From NCBI GenBank assembly GCA_008638375.1, contig CM018031.1:4240562-4304561 (forward strand): 64,000 bases of DNA, in the 5' to 3' direction. The translations under genes and the position numbers were made by a program. Positions within the stretch are counted from its first letter, which is position 1. Every line of letters begins with the position of its first letter. Under the pieces are notes generated by a model, which saw nothing but the letters and a program-made list of their open reading frames with translations, did no database searches and was not told the DNA's origin. This document shows positions 34,646-45,850 of the stretch, in pieces. The DNA comes from Nyssa sinensis. Its lineage: Eukaryota; Streptophyta; Magnoliopsida; Cornales; Nyssaceae.

Positions 34646-37600
34646 AGTAAATACAGCCAGGAAATATTTATTTCCTGGTTATTGCTCAATGCTCAGTATG
34701 AATCATTTCAATCTTTCTCATTCTCTTATATTTAGTAGAGTCATATTACTGTGCATGAATTAAGATTGCTATTCATTTCTTCTCTTTCTTAACCACTATT
34801 TTGCTCATTTTTGTCAAACCTTACATAGTATTAGAGCAAAGATCCAATCAACTTTTCTATTGACCTTGTCCGCTTTACACCTTCCAATGTAGTTTTCTTC
34901 TTCTTCCTCTGCAAACCAACAATTATAACTAGTAGAATTTCGATCAATTCAAGCATCATTCTATACTGTTGATGCTGTATTGAATTGAAGGGTGATAGTG
35001 GATTTTGGTATGCGTCCTAAGTTATCTCACATGCAAAATATTTAGATATTTGAGATCTGATATGGCGCAACTGATATTAAAAAAATCAGCAAAATACGGT
35101 TTTACTATGTGAATTACTTGGTGGTTTATGTAGTAGCCCTGAGCCCTATGGTTCATCCTACAAGGGTCGTTTATGGGTGTAGATGAGCCACAAATGCACT
35201 TTTGTTCTCAAAACAGAGGATATAATCATGTAAAACGAAGACCAATAAATGCGCCAATAAAGAATAGCGACAAGGTTAATATTGAGGGTCATGCTAGGAG
35301 GCAAGAGTGGTCAAAATTAACTTTAGTAGAAGTAGTTAAAAAAGATATGGTAATGGGTGGTTTAACGCATAGAATGGCCCTAGATAAAAAAGAATGACGA
35401 AATAGAATTCATGTAGCCGATCCCAAATAATTGGGATAAGGCTTTGTCGAGTTAAGTCGAGTCGAGTCGAGTCGAGTTTGCACAAATAGGAAAGACACGA
35501 TAGAATGATAAATGGGGTAGAGAACATACATATTTGCTAACTCCTTCTGCATCCGACTTCCATCTAGGGAAAGAATATGTTCAATGCATGAATCTAGTGA
35601 TCTACCAAATTTCCACAATCCAAAAAAAGCGGCAGCCCCTGAAAATAGGTATAATTAATGAATTGTGTAAATAACAATAATAATATTTCATATCAGCAAA
35701 AATAATCCTGACCAACAATTCTAGATATACACACACATATGATCAAAAGGTTATTGCTTGGTGCAATGGTAAAAGCTTGTACTGGCAAGCATAAGAACAA
35801 GGGTTCAAGATGAGAGGAACTAATTTATACAAAATTAATGCCAAAAGTTAGGTAAGCATATAGTCCACCCTCCCAAGTCCCAATACCCCATTAAGTATGA
35901 TCAATACTGAATAATACATTTGTAGGTGGGCTTTATGCTTACTGCTGAAGGGGAATTAAAAGTCTCATGATATGGATTCATAACTTGAACCATTCAACAT
36001 TAAGGTTTGCACCATGACAAAATAATAACTTGATTAAACAAAATTAAGAGGAGGTGATAAACAATTATGAATTTCAAATTTTTGGACGTATTTAAAGATT
36101 AATTTATTTGGACTATCACAACAAAATGTCAACATCAGTGACAACAATTATTATAATAAAAAAACAAAGTAGTTTCCACTGAAGAATGACAAAGAACAAT
36201 GATTACCTAAAAATAACAGGGGTAGCTTTGACTTTCACTGGGATTCAAAGCTCAAAACCCAATATAGATAGTTAAGTACTATAAAATAATTTTATACATT
36301 TAAGCTTTCACATATTTTTTTTTTATAACATATATGGAAGCTACATCATAACATTTTTAGAGAAATAATAATGTATTCGTTAATTAATGTAATTGCACTC
36401 ATCCTCTATTTATTTTACAATTCTATGTACAAAATTTTCTATATCATTGTTAGCATTGTTTGATAGAAAATATTAAATTATATTTAAAGATGAAAAGCAA
36501 CACCAAGAAGTGAAAAAATGATAATCTTAATTGAAATATAAAGCCAGGCAAAGAACTAATCAACACTATAAATTGCTAATTGTTCAATTTTTTTTTTTCC
36601 AAGACAATGTAAAATCACTATTGCATGACCAATATGTAACAAATACATTATACTATACAAGTCTAAGCCTCACAAAAATTCTAAACCAAACCAATCACAT
36701 ATGATTCTAAATTATTCTATTAATGCAGTCCTATTCCAAATTATTCTCATTTTCTATTACTATTTGTTTACATAAAAAGACATGAATAAAAAATTCTTTT
36801 GTATTGCATAGTTTATAGATTTTATAAATTCTATTATTAGAGTTCTATATCAAATTTTCTATTGCTCCACCTGTTGGATTATGTGAAAAATCTATTATCA
36901 GAGTTTAGCAACTATATCTCTAGTATTGAAACACTATTACAATTTTATAATACAAAGGCTTATTAGAGTTTATGTATATTTATATTACTCAGAATATGGG
37001 TTTGCCCTCCTTGGGCCTTTTTTAATACAATTACTTTACGTATCATAATATTACTAATTCCTATTGTATAAACTATTTCAACAGTTATTTTAAATCAATA
37101 AGTATTGAAAAACATGAATAACAAAGGAAATACATTTTAAATAATAATTTTATATTAGTATTGAAAAATTAAAAAAAGGGCCTCATTTAGAGTTCAATTG
37201 TATCGAACTCTAAATGAGGCCCTTTTTTTACAATTGTATCAACTTTAAGTAAGACCTAATCATTGAAAAGGATTGAAGACAATGTAAACTCACTGATGCA
37301 TAATCAATATACAACAAATATAACATCATCCTTTTGCATTGTGGTTAGTCAATTGAACAAGTAGATAAAGTGATGTCATGCGTTTTTTGCTTGTTAGTGT
37401 AAGTTATGTACATTATAATAGTGGGAATCTCAGTACACTCGGACTGTCCTTTATATTTAAGGGAGACCAATCTTTTTTTTTAATCTTTATAGGTAAATGG
37501 CCCTTAGGGTGGGAGTTGAACTTGGGACCTTGGAGATATTACCCAAGCCTCTTCCCAACTCATCCAACCCCAAGGGTCAAGGAGACCAATCTTTTAAAAG

Positions 37601-40600
37601 GTGGATATAAAAAAAAAAAAAAAAAAGCAGCTAAAAGGGCAAGCCCTAATTCAATGGGGACCCAAATTAGTGTTTATTTGTCAATCAAAATTAATTTAAA
37701 GTAGTCTTAAAAATTGGATCTAATTAGGTGGAAGTGGAACCAAGAAAGGTATATGTAGTTGTCCATCGTAATTAATTTAAAGACGAATATATTGTCAGTT
37801 CAATAGAAGTGTAAAACACTCGTAATATAGAACACTTTAAGTCTTCCATACATTTTTTATATTTATAATATAGATATAAATATGTATGATCATGAAGAAA
37901 AATAATTCATATGTATAAAAGAAAGATCTATCATGAGTGACCACTCTAAGCAACAGATGTTAAAACTTATTCAACACCAAAAAGACCCCAATATATAAAC
38001 TGCAAGGAAAACATGGATCCATTACAGAAACCATTAAAATAGGAAGGCATGTGTTACTGCTTCAAATCATGTGTATAAATGTATGTAGTTCACATGTGTA
38101 TAATACGTAGTCTAGGTAACTAGGTTTATCAACTTACCATTTACTGACTGTAGCTATCACTCCAAACATTTGGGAACTTGTAATCTAGGCATTGAGTCAA
38201 GCTTTTAACTCTACAGTTCACTATTCAAATTCCCTGAGAAGCCTGGTGAAATGACTGTTTTTTTCTTATATATGTGTACTTATGCTTTAAATTGGATAGT
38301 ATGATTTCCAATTGTAAGATGTGGCACCATTCAGGATAAGAGAAACATTGCATGATGTAGATCCATTTGCAAGGTTTCATTTTTATCAAGGAGGGGTTTC
38401 ATTAGGATTTTTGTAATTCAACAATAAACATGAATAGATGATGCACTTCAAACAAGATGACAGTAACTATTTTGATGTCATTTGGAGCCATCCATGTAGA
38501 GTGGTTCGCGCGACAGATCTGATAAACTACTCCAATCATGTCTTCTATAGAAAATTCAAGAATTTTTTTTATAGAGAGCATCTTTACTTACCTCCTGAAA
38601 GGTTGATGCGAAATAAATTACTTAGTCTTTGTGTTGCTGCCAAAAAGAAATTGAGATTATCAAAATACACAAATTTGTAAACACCTCAGTAGCAAGACCT
38701 GACAGCATAGAAATCATACAATTCAGTGTGTCTGTTAATGAAGAAAAAAAACCCTACTTAGTGCAGCATCGAGCCATTTCCTCAAATAAAAGGATTCCCT
38801 AGTAATTTTCGAAGATCTTTTAAGAAGACTATTATTAATTCTCAAAAGCTCTAGAAAATGCTTAATAAAGCATCATCCTAGTTTCTTCAGTAAGCAACAT
38901 GATTTTTATTCTGCCAGATTCTCTCTATCTGCAACCATATTTTCTAATAGCAGTCACTCCTGGGAGGAATTGAATGATTACCCATTTTGAATTTAGGAAA
39001 GTCAAGTGTCACTGATTCAAGAAAATCAATAAGCAATGTGCTCCTGCATGTATGAGGTTTTCTTACAGAAAGATTATGCCAGAAGTAGATATTACACAGG
39101 AGCCTCAACTGCATGAAAATCTTAGAAGGATCTAACATCTCAATAACAAATGAAGCTGCAGAATTTATACTATAGATACTTACAAATAATTAAGCTTCTC
39201 ATAGAAAGCTACTATTTTAGCAATCAAATTGGCTCATCTATCATGTGTCCAAAAAAGAAAAAAAAAATTGATTCACATAGGCAACAATACCGGGAGCATA
39301 ATATGCAAGAAAATAACATAAAGTAGAAATTATGTATGGAAAAATAAAAATTACCATGAACTGGTGTTAGGGAAACTGAATACACATTCTCCATATGAAT
39401 TCGAAATCTTAAGTATAGAAGAGGGTTTCCAACAATCTCATAATTTATCGAACTCTTTATGCATGGATTAAATTCCAAACATTCTTTTATATTTCATTAA
39501 AAGCATCTAAGTACAGGCGACGTATACAAAAGAGACCCCCCTCAAGGCAAAAACCTAGCCAGAATCATATCTCCTCAAAATTCAGTGGAAACTAGTAGAG
39601 ACAAAGCTCTATTATAAGAGCAAATAATGAAAAAAAAAAAACTAGTCACAGCACGCCCAAGCTTAGGAACAAAGATCTTCCCCTCATAATAGACCTATTC
39701 CATTCTTTCCACATGGTCCCCCAAAGACTAAGGGAGCCGTTTTCCAAATCTAAAAGAGATCAAGGCTATAATATATAAGTTTAAGTCTTTAGCTCAAAGG
39801 AGAGTAAAAATTGCATCTTATTGTCAGAGATAGGACACCGTATCATATTCACATACACCATCAACGGATATTCAACTATAGCTAATTATATTTATGATTT
39901 CATAATTTTTATTTGTAATAGAATCACAAAAATAGTAAAGAGATCAATAATAGAAGAAACTTTTACTAACAATAACATTGACTTAGAAACTAATATAAGA
40001 TTCAATTACCATAATCAATCACGCTTTTAAATCCATCAATGTTATTAAAAATCATTAAAAACACTAAAATATCTAATAATTAGAATTCATATACTATAAT
40101 GATAAGTACAAATTTTTATTTTTATATTTTTCTTATAATACTATAACTTCAAAAAATAAAAAAATTAAACAAATGTATTTCTAAAAAAATATCATACGGC
40201 CTAAAATTGATGAATTATTTTATCAAGAAAAAAAATTAATTAGGAACCAACAATGTAAAACAATATAATTTTTATTTCAATGCATTGGCTGGAATATAAT
40301 TGTCATAATTTTACTCGTATAGTCCTATGTCAGTGTATTTGGCATCACAACCTTCAACACAAGACATGGTTTTCATTCAAAAGCTTTATGTATAACATAA
40401 AAGGTGTTATTAAGTGTCCAATTGTAATCACTCTCTTTTATAACCAACATAAGCCCAAATCAGTTATGTTGCTTCCCATGGGAAAATGGTTTTTTTGTTT
40501 GCATTGTTATTTCCAGAGATTATCTCACTTTTGACCAACTCTCATGTAATCATTAGCAGAAAGAATGCATTAATATATGTATATACATACATACATACAC

Positions 40601-40608
40601 ACACACAA

Positions 40609-40644
<36 letters not shown>

Positions 40645-41759
40645 TGTAAGCTCGAGCTTATATGAAGCAGGGTCTTTTATCGATAGTCTAGGAAATAGAG
40701 ATAAGGTGGTAGGGAATGTATAAAAACCCAATCTCTATCATCCAATAGTTATAAGACACTGCCTCATATAAACTAGAGCTTCTAGTAGCATTATTCATAT
40801 ATATTTTCGACAGAGGAATGTAAAAATTAAGGGCAACATGGAAACATAACCCAGTTACATGTGAAGTACACAAGGGAAACAAAATAAAAGTATCAAACAA
40901 CCCGTACACTAATATAAAATTTCTCTCCTATAAAATCAACAAAAGTATTAGTATAAACAGAAAACAACCAAAAAGAATAGGTAGCTCAATATAAACCACC
41001 GTAACTTGTAAACTAGCAACTCCACTCCGTCAAAATTGCGTTTGTCCACTACTAAATGCACCATCAAAGAAGCAATGGCGCTACACTTAAAAATGACAGA
41101 CAGAGCACATGGTTTTAATCGTGAAATATAAAAAGTAAATGAGAACAACAAAGCAACAATGTTTAGTCTATCCACTAAATAAATCATTTCGAACATTTTT
41201 TTTCAGATTCACAATGTGCGTAAAAGAAGTACCTATCCACGCAATACTGCCACCCGCACCAGCGCCAATGGTAAAATCCTTAATGGCTTTTGCTTTGCAG
41301 GTCATAAGCACATTTGCTTCTTGACTAGTCAATGTCCCCTGCGACTTGATTATAATAAAACTGCACATTTCTGTTGATAACACTTTTAAACGCTCCAAAT
41401 GTGCATACTAGCAAGAGCAACTCAAAGTTGAAATAAATGAATTGACAACAGCAAATTGTACAACCGGCAGGATTTAATTAATCAGCTCAGTTTCTCGGAA
41501 AATGAATAATAAAAAATGAAGAAAGAAAATTTATGAAATCTAGGGCTTGGACGTGAGGAAGATGGGCATTGGCAGCACCAGCCTCTCGCCTAGATGGTAC
41601 CAAGAGCTTGTTCGACCAATCAAATTGAAACAGAAGCAGGAATATATATAGATTTATACGCGCGGGCGTGTGCATATACAGAGAGAGGGGTGAGGGAAAC
41701 CCTAGAATTACCTGTTTGGATCGCAGAATCTGCTCGAGTTCGAAGAGAGCCTCTCCCAT
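33692..41759 (-). CDS. Conserved plant protein of unknown function, six exons, one +1 frameshift
   Basis: Exons 41759-41712, 41338-41233, 38636-38592, 35638-35530, 34474-34230 and 33904-33692 have GT-AG borders and consistent phases, giving about 254 residues. The N terminus is MGEALFELEQILRSKQ, followed by a Gly/Ala-rich hydrophobic segment (FTIGAGAGGSIAWIATQRLS) and INLSGGAAAFFGLWKFGRS. Then come DSCIEHILSLDGSRMQKELA, the MQLISKHFYSEK block, an acidic Ser/Asp-rich linker and a basic His/Arg-rich tail (GRSHKRSHRRHRMRHQ). I recall similar uncharacterised plant proteins but no function. In exon 5 near 34437-34441 the minus strand reads TGGACCTATGCAG; one base fewer would keep the family frame, and 245 bases is one too many for the flanking phases. 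Introns hold an RTE LINE end, a SINE and LINE tails. Confidence 0.82.
34615..34641. repeat. (TA)n microsatellite in intron
   Basis: About 13 TA units lie upstream of exon 5 of the six-exon gene. Confidence 0.85.
35165..35475 (+). mobile_element. RTE-type LINE 3' end
   Basis: Broken frames match the RTE ORF C terminus: LTLVEVVKKDMVMGGLTHRM, then MALDKKE, a stop, and RNRIHVADPK. It is followed by GGGATAAGGCTTTGTCGAG and a (GTCGA)n tail at about 35446-35475, typical of RTE elements. It lies in an intron of the minus-strand gene, in opposite orientation, 5'-truncated. Confidence 0.75.
35752..35955 (+). mobile_element. tRNA-derived SINE
   Basis: An A-box-like TGGTGCAATGGTAAAAGC and a B-box-like GGGTTCAAGATG lie about 35 bases apart, followed by a non-tRNA body. 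The 3' border is approximate. Confidence 0.5.
36985..37045 (+). mobile_element. LINE 3' tail
   Basis: GGGTTTGCCCTCCTTGGGCC followed by AATACAATTACTTTACGTATC matches the L1 tail also seen inverted at 18369-18430. The body is missing. Confidence 0.45.
37171..37229. repeat. Perfect 25-bp stem hairpin
   Basis: The arm at 37171-37195 (A7, then GGGCCTCATTTAGAGTTC) pairs perfectly with 37205-37229 across a 9-base loop. It could be a foldback MITE core or, less likely, a small-RNA precursor. It lies in an intron of the six-exon gene. Confidence 0.8.
39484..39780 (-). mobile_element. L1-type LINE 3' end
   Basis: On the minus strand, a degraded C-terminal block (SLWGTMWKEWNR) is followed by GTATACGTCGCCTGTACTTA and CTTTTAATGAAATATAAAAG, a common L1 ending in eudicots. 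It is 5'-truncated and lies in intron 2 of the six-exon gene. Confidence 0.55.
40566..40644. repeat. Compound TA/CA microsatellite
   Basis: Alternating GTATATA, CATA, CACA and TATA repeats in an intron. Confidence 0.8.
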
Positions 41760-42394
41760 TTTGATATTCGGAAGCAACTTTTTCAGGGTTTCGAAAACCC
41801 CAGGAAGAGAATTAGAGAGAAACACACCGCTGCAGAGTAACAGCTACGCGCTAACCGTTTGATGGTTTTGAATTCGGATTTAAACGGGTGCTCGAATTAA
41901 ACTGGGGCAACGAACCACATTTGAATTCGGATTCAACCATATGGAACTTGATCGGGCTTATGCATGGTCATTTAACCCGTTATATCCCATCTCCAATGGA
42001 TGCATCTTATTAGAGTTTTGGGACAATTTGTCTCGTCCAACCTCAATTATATATATATATAAAATAATTAAAAAAATTATATTATATAATTAATATTTTT
42101 AATTATATTTTTAATCACTCATCAAAAGTTATATGATTGCAAAATAAAAGAATAATATTTTAATTTTTTATGAATATTTATATTTCTTATTTTAACATAT
42201 GTAATATTTTATTTGAAATATATTAATTAAAATTAATTTAATAAAACAAATAAATAAAAATTTAAAAATAAATAAAAACATACCTCCACCTATAATGAAA
42301 TTTAAATAAGTTTAAAGAAATTATTTTATTTACGGGACAGAAGTGGGGAATGGATCTCCCACCCTATTGCCATCCATACAACTATCGTGATTAC

Positions 42395-42504
42395 CAAAAA
42401 TGTTTCACATATTAGTGTGATAATATTGTATTAGTTTTACATCATATTATGATATGATGTAGAATTAATACAACATCGTCATACCAGTGTGTAAAACACT
42501 TTTG
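42395..42504. repeat. 110-bp imperfect foldback element
   Basis: Two arms of about 53 bases pair through most of their length. For example GTGATAATATTGTATTAGTT pairs with AATTAATACAACATCGTCAT, around an ATCATATTATGATATGAT centre. By eye about three quarters of positions pair. A MITE is most likely. Confidence 0.65.
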
Positions 42505-43001
42505 ATAAAATTTTAAGATATGCATGACATTGCTCTAATATAAAAATTCTAATAGTCAAATGACATCATATTTTTTCATATGACCGAAGTTATAATTCCA
42601 ACTATTTCGTGATGAAACATATTTTAATTATTAATCTCCAATTATAAGATGAGTTTGTTTAGTTATTGGTAATCGTTAAAAAAATTAATTGTTGAATTCT
42701 TTTTAGAAGTTCCGATTAAAGAAATGTTTAAATAATACAAGTAAATAATACTCCTACTAGCAAAAGAAAAAATCGTGATACAAAAATAATAATATAATTC
42801 TCTACGGGAAAGATAGAGAAGAGAAAGAAAAGTAGAGGAGATTGTTTATTTTGTAAGTAAAAAAAGTAAAAAAAATAATTAATTCATTTTAAAAATATAG
42901 ACAGAATAAGTAATTATTAATTTTCTTCTATTTTTTCCTACTTTTGAAAAAATAGCAAAATAAAAAATATTGTATTTAAGAGATCCCTCCTTTCTTTTCT
43001 T

Positions 43002-43005
<4 letters not shown>

Positions 43006-43056
<51 letters not shown>
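43006..43056. repeat. (CT)n microsatellite
   Basis: About 25 uninterrupted CT units. Confidence 0.9.
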
Positions 43057-43059
<3 letters not shown>

Positions 43060-43233
43060 CATTTTCTTTTTTATTTTTAAATCAAATAAGAAATAATCTT
43101 CTTCAACCAAATCTCGATAAAAATACAATTGTTAAAATTTAAGAAAATCTTTTATTAAAATATAAATTTTTTTGGGAGGCAATTGTTAAAATTTTGAAAC
43201 TTTAGAAACGGCTATCCTTAGTGCTGTTGGAAT

Positions 43234-43544
43234 TAGGGATGACAATTTATTTCACCTCGTCTCATCCTTAATAGGAGGGTATGAGGTGCTTATAAAAAGA
43301 GTCGAAGTGAGGTCTTTAAAACTCCGTCGGGTTCGGAACGAGTTTGAGAGATGGTTACTCTGTCCCATTTATATATTAATTTTTTAATTTATTCTTATAT
43401 ACACTATATTTACTAATAAATAACATTATAAAAAATTAATTTTAAGATTTTTCATATCACACTCATATTATTTTTTTTATATTAGTTATTTTATAATAAA
43501 AAATTAATTTACCTATCAAAATAAAAAACAAAATTTACTTACTT

Positions 43545-43581
<37 letters not shown>

Positions 43582-43749
43582 TGGAGTTCAAACGGGATGG
43601 TGTGAGATCAAAAAAATATAAATAAAACTGGAATTGAGGTCAGGATAATCCTTTAAATGGGGCGGGATGGAGTGAGGTCGGAAAAATATAAACGGGTCAG
43701 GGTTGGAGAAGGGCCACCCCGTCCTAAATCCGCCCAGTTAACATTCCTA
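43234..43749 (+). mobile_element. hAT-like non-autonomous repeat, copy 2
   Basis: It begins TAGGGATGACAATTT and ends GTTAACATTCCTA, imperfect inverted repeats. Ends rich in CGGGATGG-type sequence flank an AT-rich centre with a TA microsatellite (43549-43578). It shares layout and subterminal words with the inverted copy at 8955-9480. No clear 8-bp target duplication was found. Confidence 0.55.
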
Positions 43750-43829
43750 CCCGAACCGCCTCTGCCCGGCCCGAACCCAGCGTGGAACCGGAGTAGGACC
43801 TTTTGGTGTATGAGAAACTGAGGAGAGAT

Positions 43830-45545
43830 GGACGGAATGTTGACAGGTTTAGTTTCCCCGCTGTTGAAGGTGGCGTCTAGATATTCTACATTAGTTGAAG
43901 GGATGAAAATTCATGGTTTGGTTTCAAAGTTGGCTCCTCGATGTGGACCCATTTAGTTGGACTGTATGCAGCTTGCGCTCGAATTTCGGAGAAGCGGATG
44001 TTGTTCGACAAAATGTCTCATCGAGATGTCGTTTCATAGAATATTATGATTGATGGGTATGATCCTATGATATTTTGCAGTCTTATCTGTCTATATTATT
44101 GATTGAAATTCTAGTATTGGTATATATTGGAACGAACGTATAATGTAAATTTCGTGTTTTTGGTATTGTTTCTCTTGGGAGTAATGTTATTATTGAGAGA
44201 ATTTTACTTTCTTTTCTCACTAATATGATATTTTTTATTGCTAACTGTATCAGTTTCACTTGTAACATGTAGAAACAGTTATTGTCAGAGTGGCCTTTTT
44301 TGTGATGTCTTTGCCCACTATTTGAAGAGATGAAGAGCGAATCAGAGGGGATAATATTTTCACTATCCTTTTTGCTGTGGCGGAGCCGGAAATTTAAGTT
44401 ATGGGACAGCGATCCATGAGTTCATAACTGAGAAGAATATTGTGGTGGATCCTCGCCGACAGAGTGCTGTTGTTATCGTGTATGCAAGTTGTGGCTCCAT
44501 GGATACAGCTCAAAATTTGTTTGATAAGTTGGCACCAAAGAATGTAGTTGCCTCGGACTGCCATGGTTTATGGGTATTCGAAACTTGGGAAGGTTGAAGC
44601 TGCTCGCTTGAGTTTTAATCAAATGGCTGTAAAGGACTTGGTCTGCTGGAGTTTGATGATCTCTGGTTGTGCTGAGAGTGATTGGCTTAACGCAAGTTTC
44701 GGGAATAAAAGCTGACCGAGTCACTATGTTGATGATCTCCGGTTAAGCATGGGGATGCCAGTAATGTCCTGAAGTTTTCCATCAAATGAGAACTGAACAT
44801 ATTGAGCCCAATGGGGTTACATTTATCAGTGTGCTTTATGCTTGTAGCCATGCAGGATTGGTTGAGAAGGGCTGGAATATCTTCAATTCAATGGTGAATG
44901 AATACAGCATCACCCCCAAACATGAGCGCTATGGTTGCAAGGTAGACCTGTTTGGCAGTGCTAATCTACTTGGGCTTGTAGAGAATATGCCTTTGGCGCC
45001 TAATGTTGTCATCTGGGGAACTCTGATGCCTTTGCCACAAAATAGCTTCTTGAGCTAGATCCAGATCACGATGGGGCTTGTGCTCTTATCAAACATTTGT
45101 GCCAAAGAAAGGAGATGAGGAGATGTTGGGAAAGTGAGAAATTGATGAAACACATAGGCATAGCATATCCAAGGAGTGGGGGATGTAGCAGTGTAGAATT
45201 GAATAATGAGATACATGAGTTTTTAATGGCAGATAGGAATCATGAACAAGCAGACGGGGATATATGTGAAGTTAAATGAGGTCGTTGGTGAGAGGAAGCT
45301 GGTTGGTTATGTTCCAGATACCTGTAGTGTTTTGGTTGATATAAAAGAAGATGAAAGTGGTATTATGGCACAGTCAGAAGTTAGCACTGTATGGGAAAGG
45401 AAGAAGGGTCTCCCATTCTTAATGTTAAGAAACTTAGGATCAGTGAGCACTGTCATGTATTTATGAAGTTGGTATCAAAGGCATATGAGAGAAATTTTTG
45501 TGAGATATCGGACTAGGTTTCACCGTAACAAAGTTTGGTGACAAT
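43830..45545 (+). pseudogene. PPR protein pseudogene (PLS-DYW type)
   Basis: Intact PPR-DYW proteins are organellar RNA-editing factors. Here homologous blocks appear in changing frames: FSFPPLLKVASRYSTLVEG near 43850, FDKLAPKNVV near 44520, TFISVLYACSHAGLVEKG near 44820-44870, then E/E+ and DYW-leading motifs such as CSSVELNNEIHEFLMADR near 45190-45240 and RYRTRFHRNKVW near 45510-45530. The terminal Cys-Lys-Asp-Tyr-Trp is absent. Many stops and frameshifts, plus a non-homologous AT-rich insert at about 44070-44290, show that it is dead. The order of motifs resembles the Arabidopsis At4g14820 type. Confidence 0.85.
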
Positions 45546-45850
45546 CCTCATCATCCAATCATTATTCATGTTAAAACATACAATTAAATCAATGGTGTTC
45601 TTCAAACTTCACACATTCTGAATGCATGCTCAGTTGCACCGAAGCCAGCAAGAAAAACAAAACATCCCAACTTGGCAAATCAGAACATGAGACATCTTTA
45701 AGGTGTTAGCTGGCTCTTGACCTATATGATCAGAACATTCTCATACTAATAGCCAGAAAGGAAAAGATAATCAGAAGCTTCTCATGAGGAATGAGAACCA
45801 CATATATGCCCAAGAGATGACAAGGAGCATCCAGCAATCCATAGATGTTC

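Larger units (their letters stand above)
41860..43805. other. Intergenic region with repeats, no gene seen
   Basis: This region holds a possible partial copy of the hAT-like repeat (42010-42380), a foldback element (42395-42504), a long (CT)n tract (43006-43056) and a full copy of the hAT-like repeat (43234-43749). Confidence 0.55.

Noticed and set aside
44473..44724. Minus-strand 83-codon open frame
   Set aside because: It is the antisense shadow of the plus-strand PPR pseudogene.
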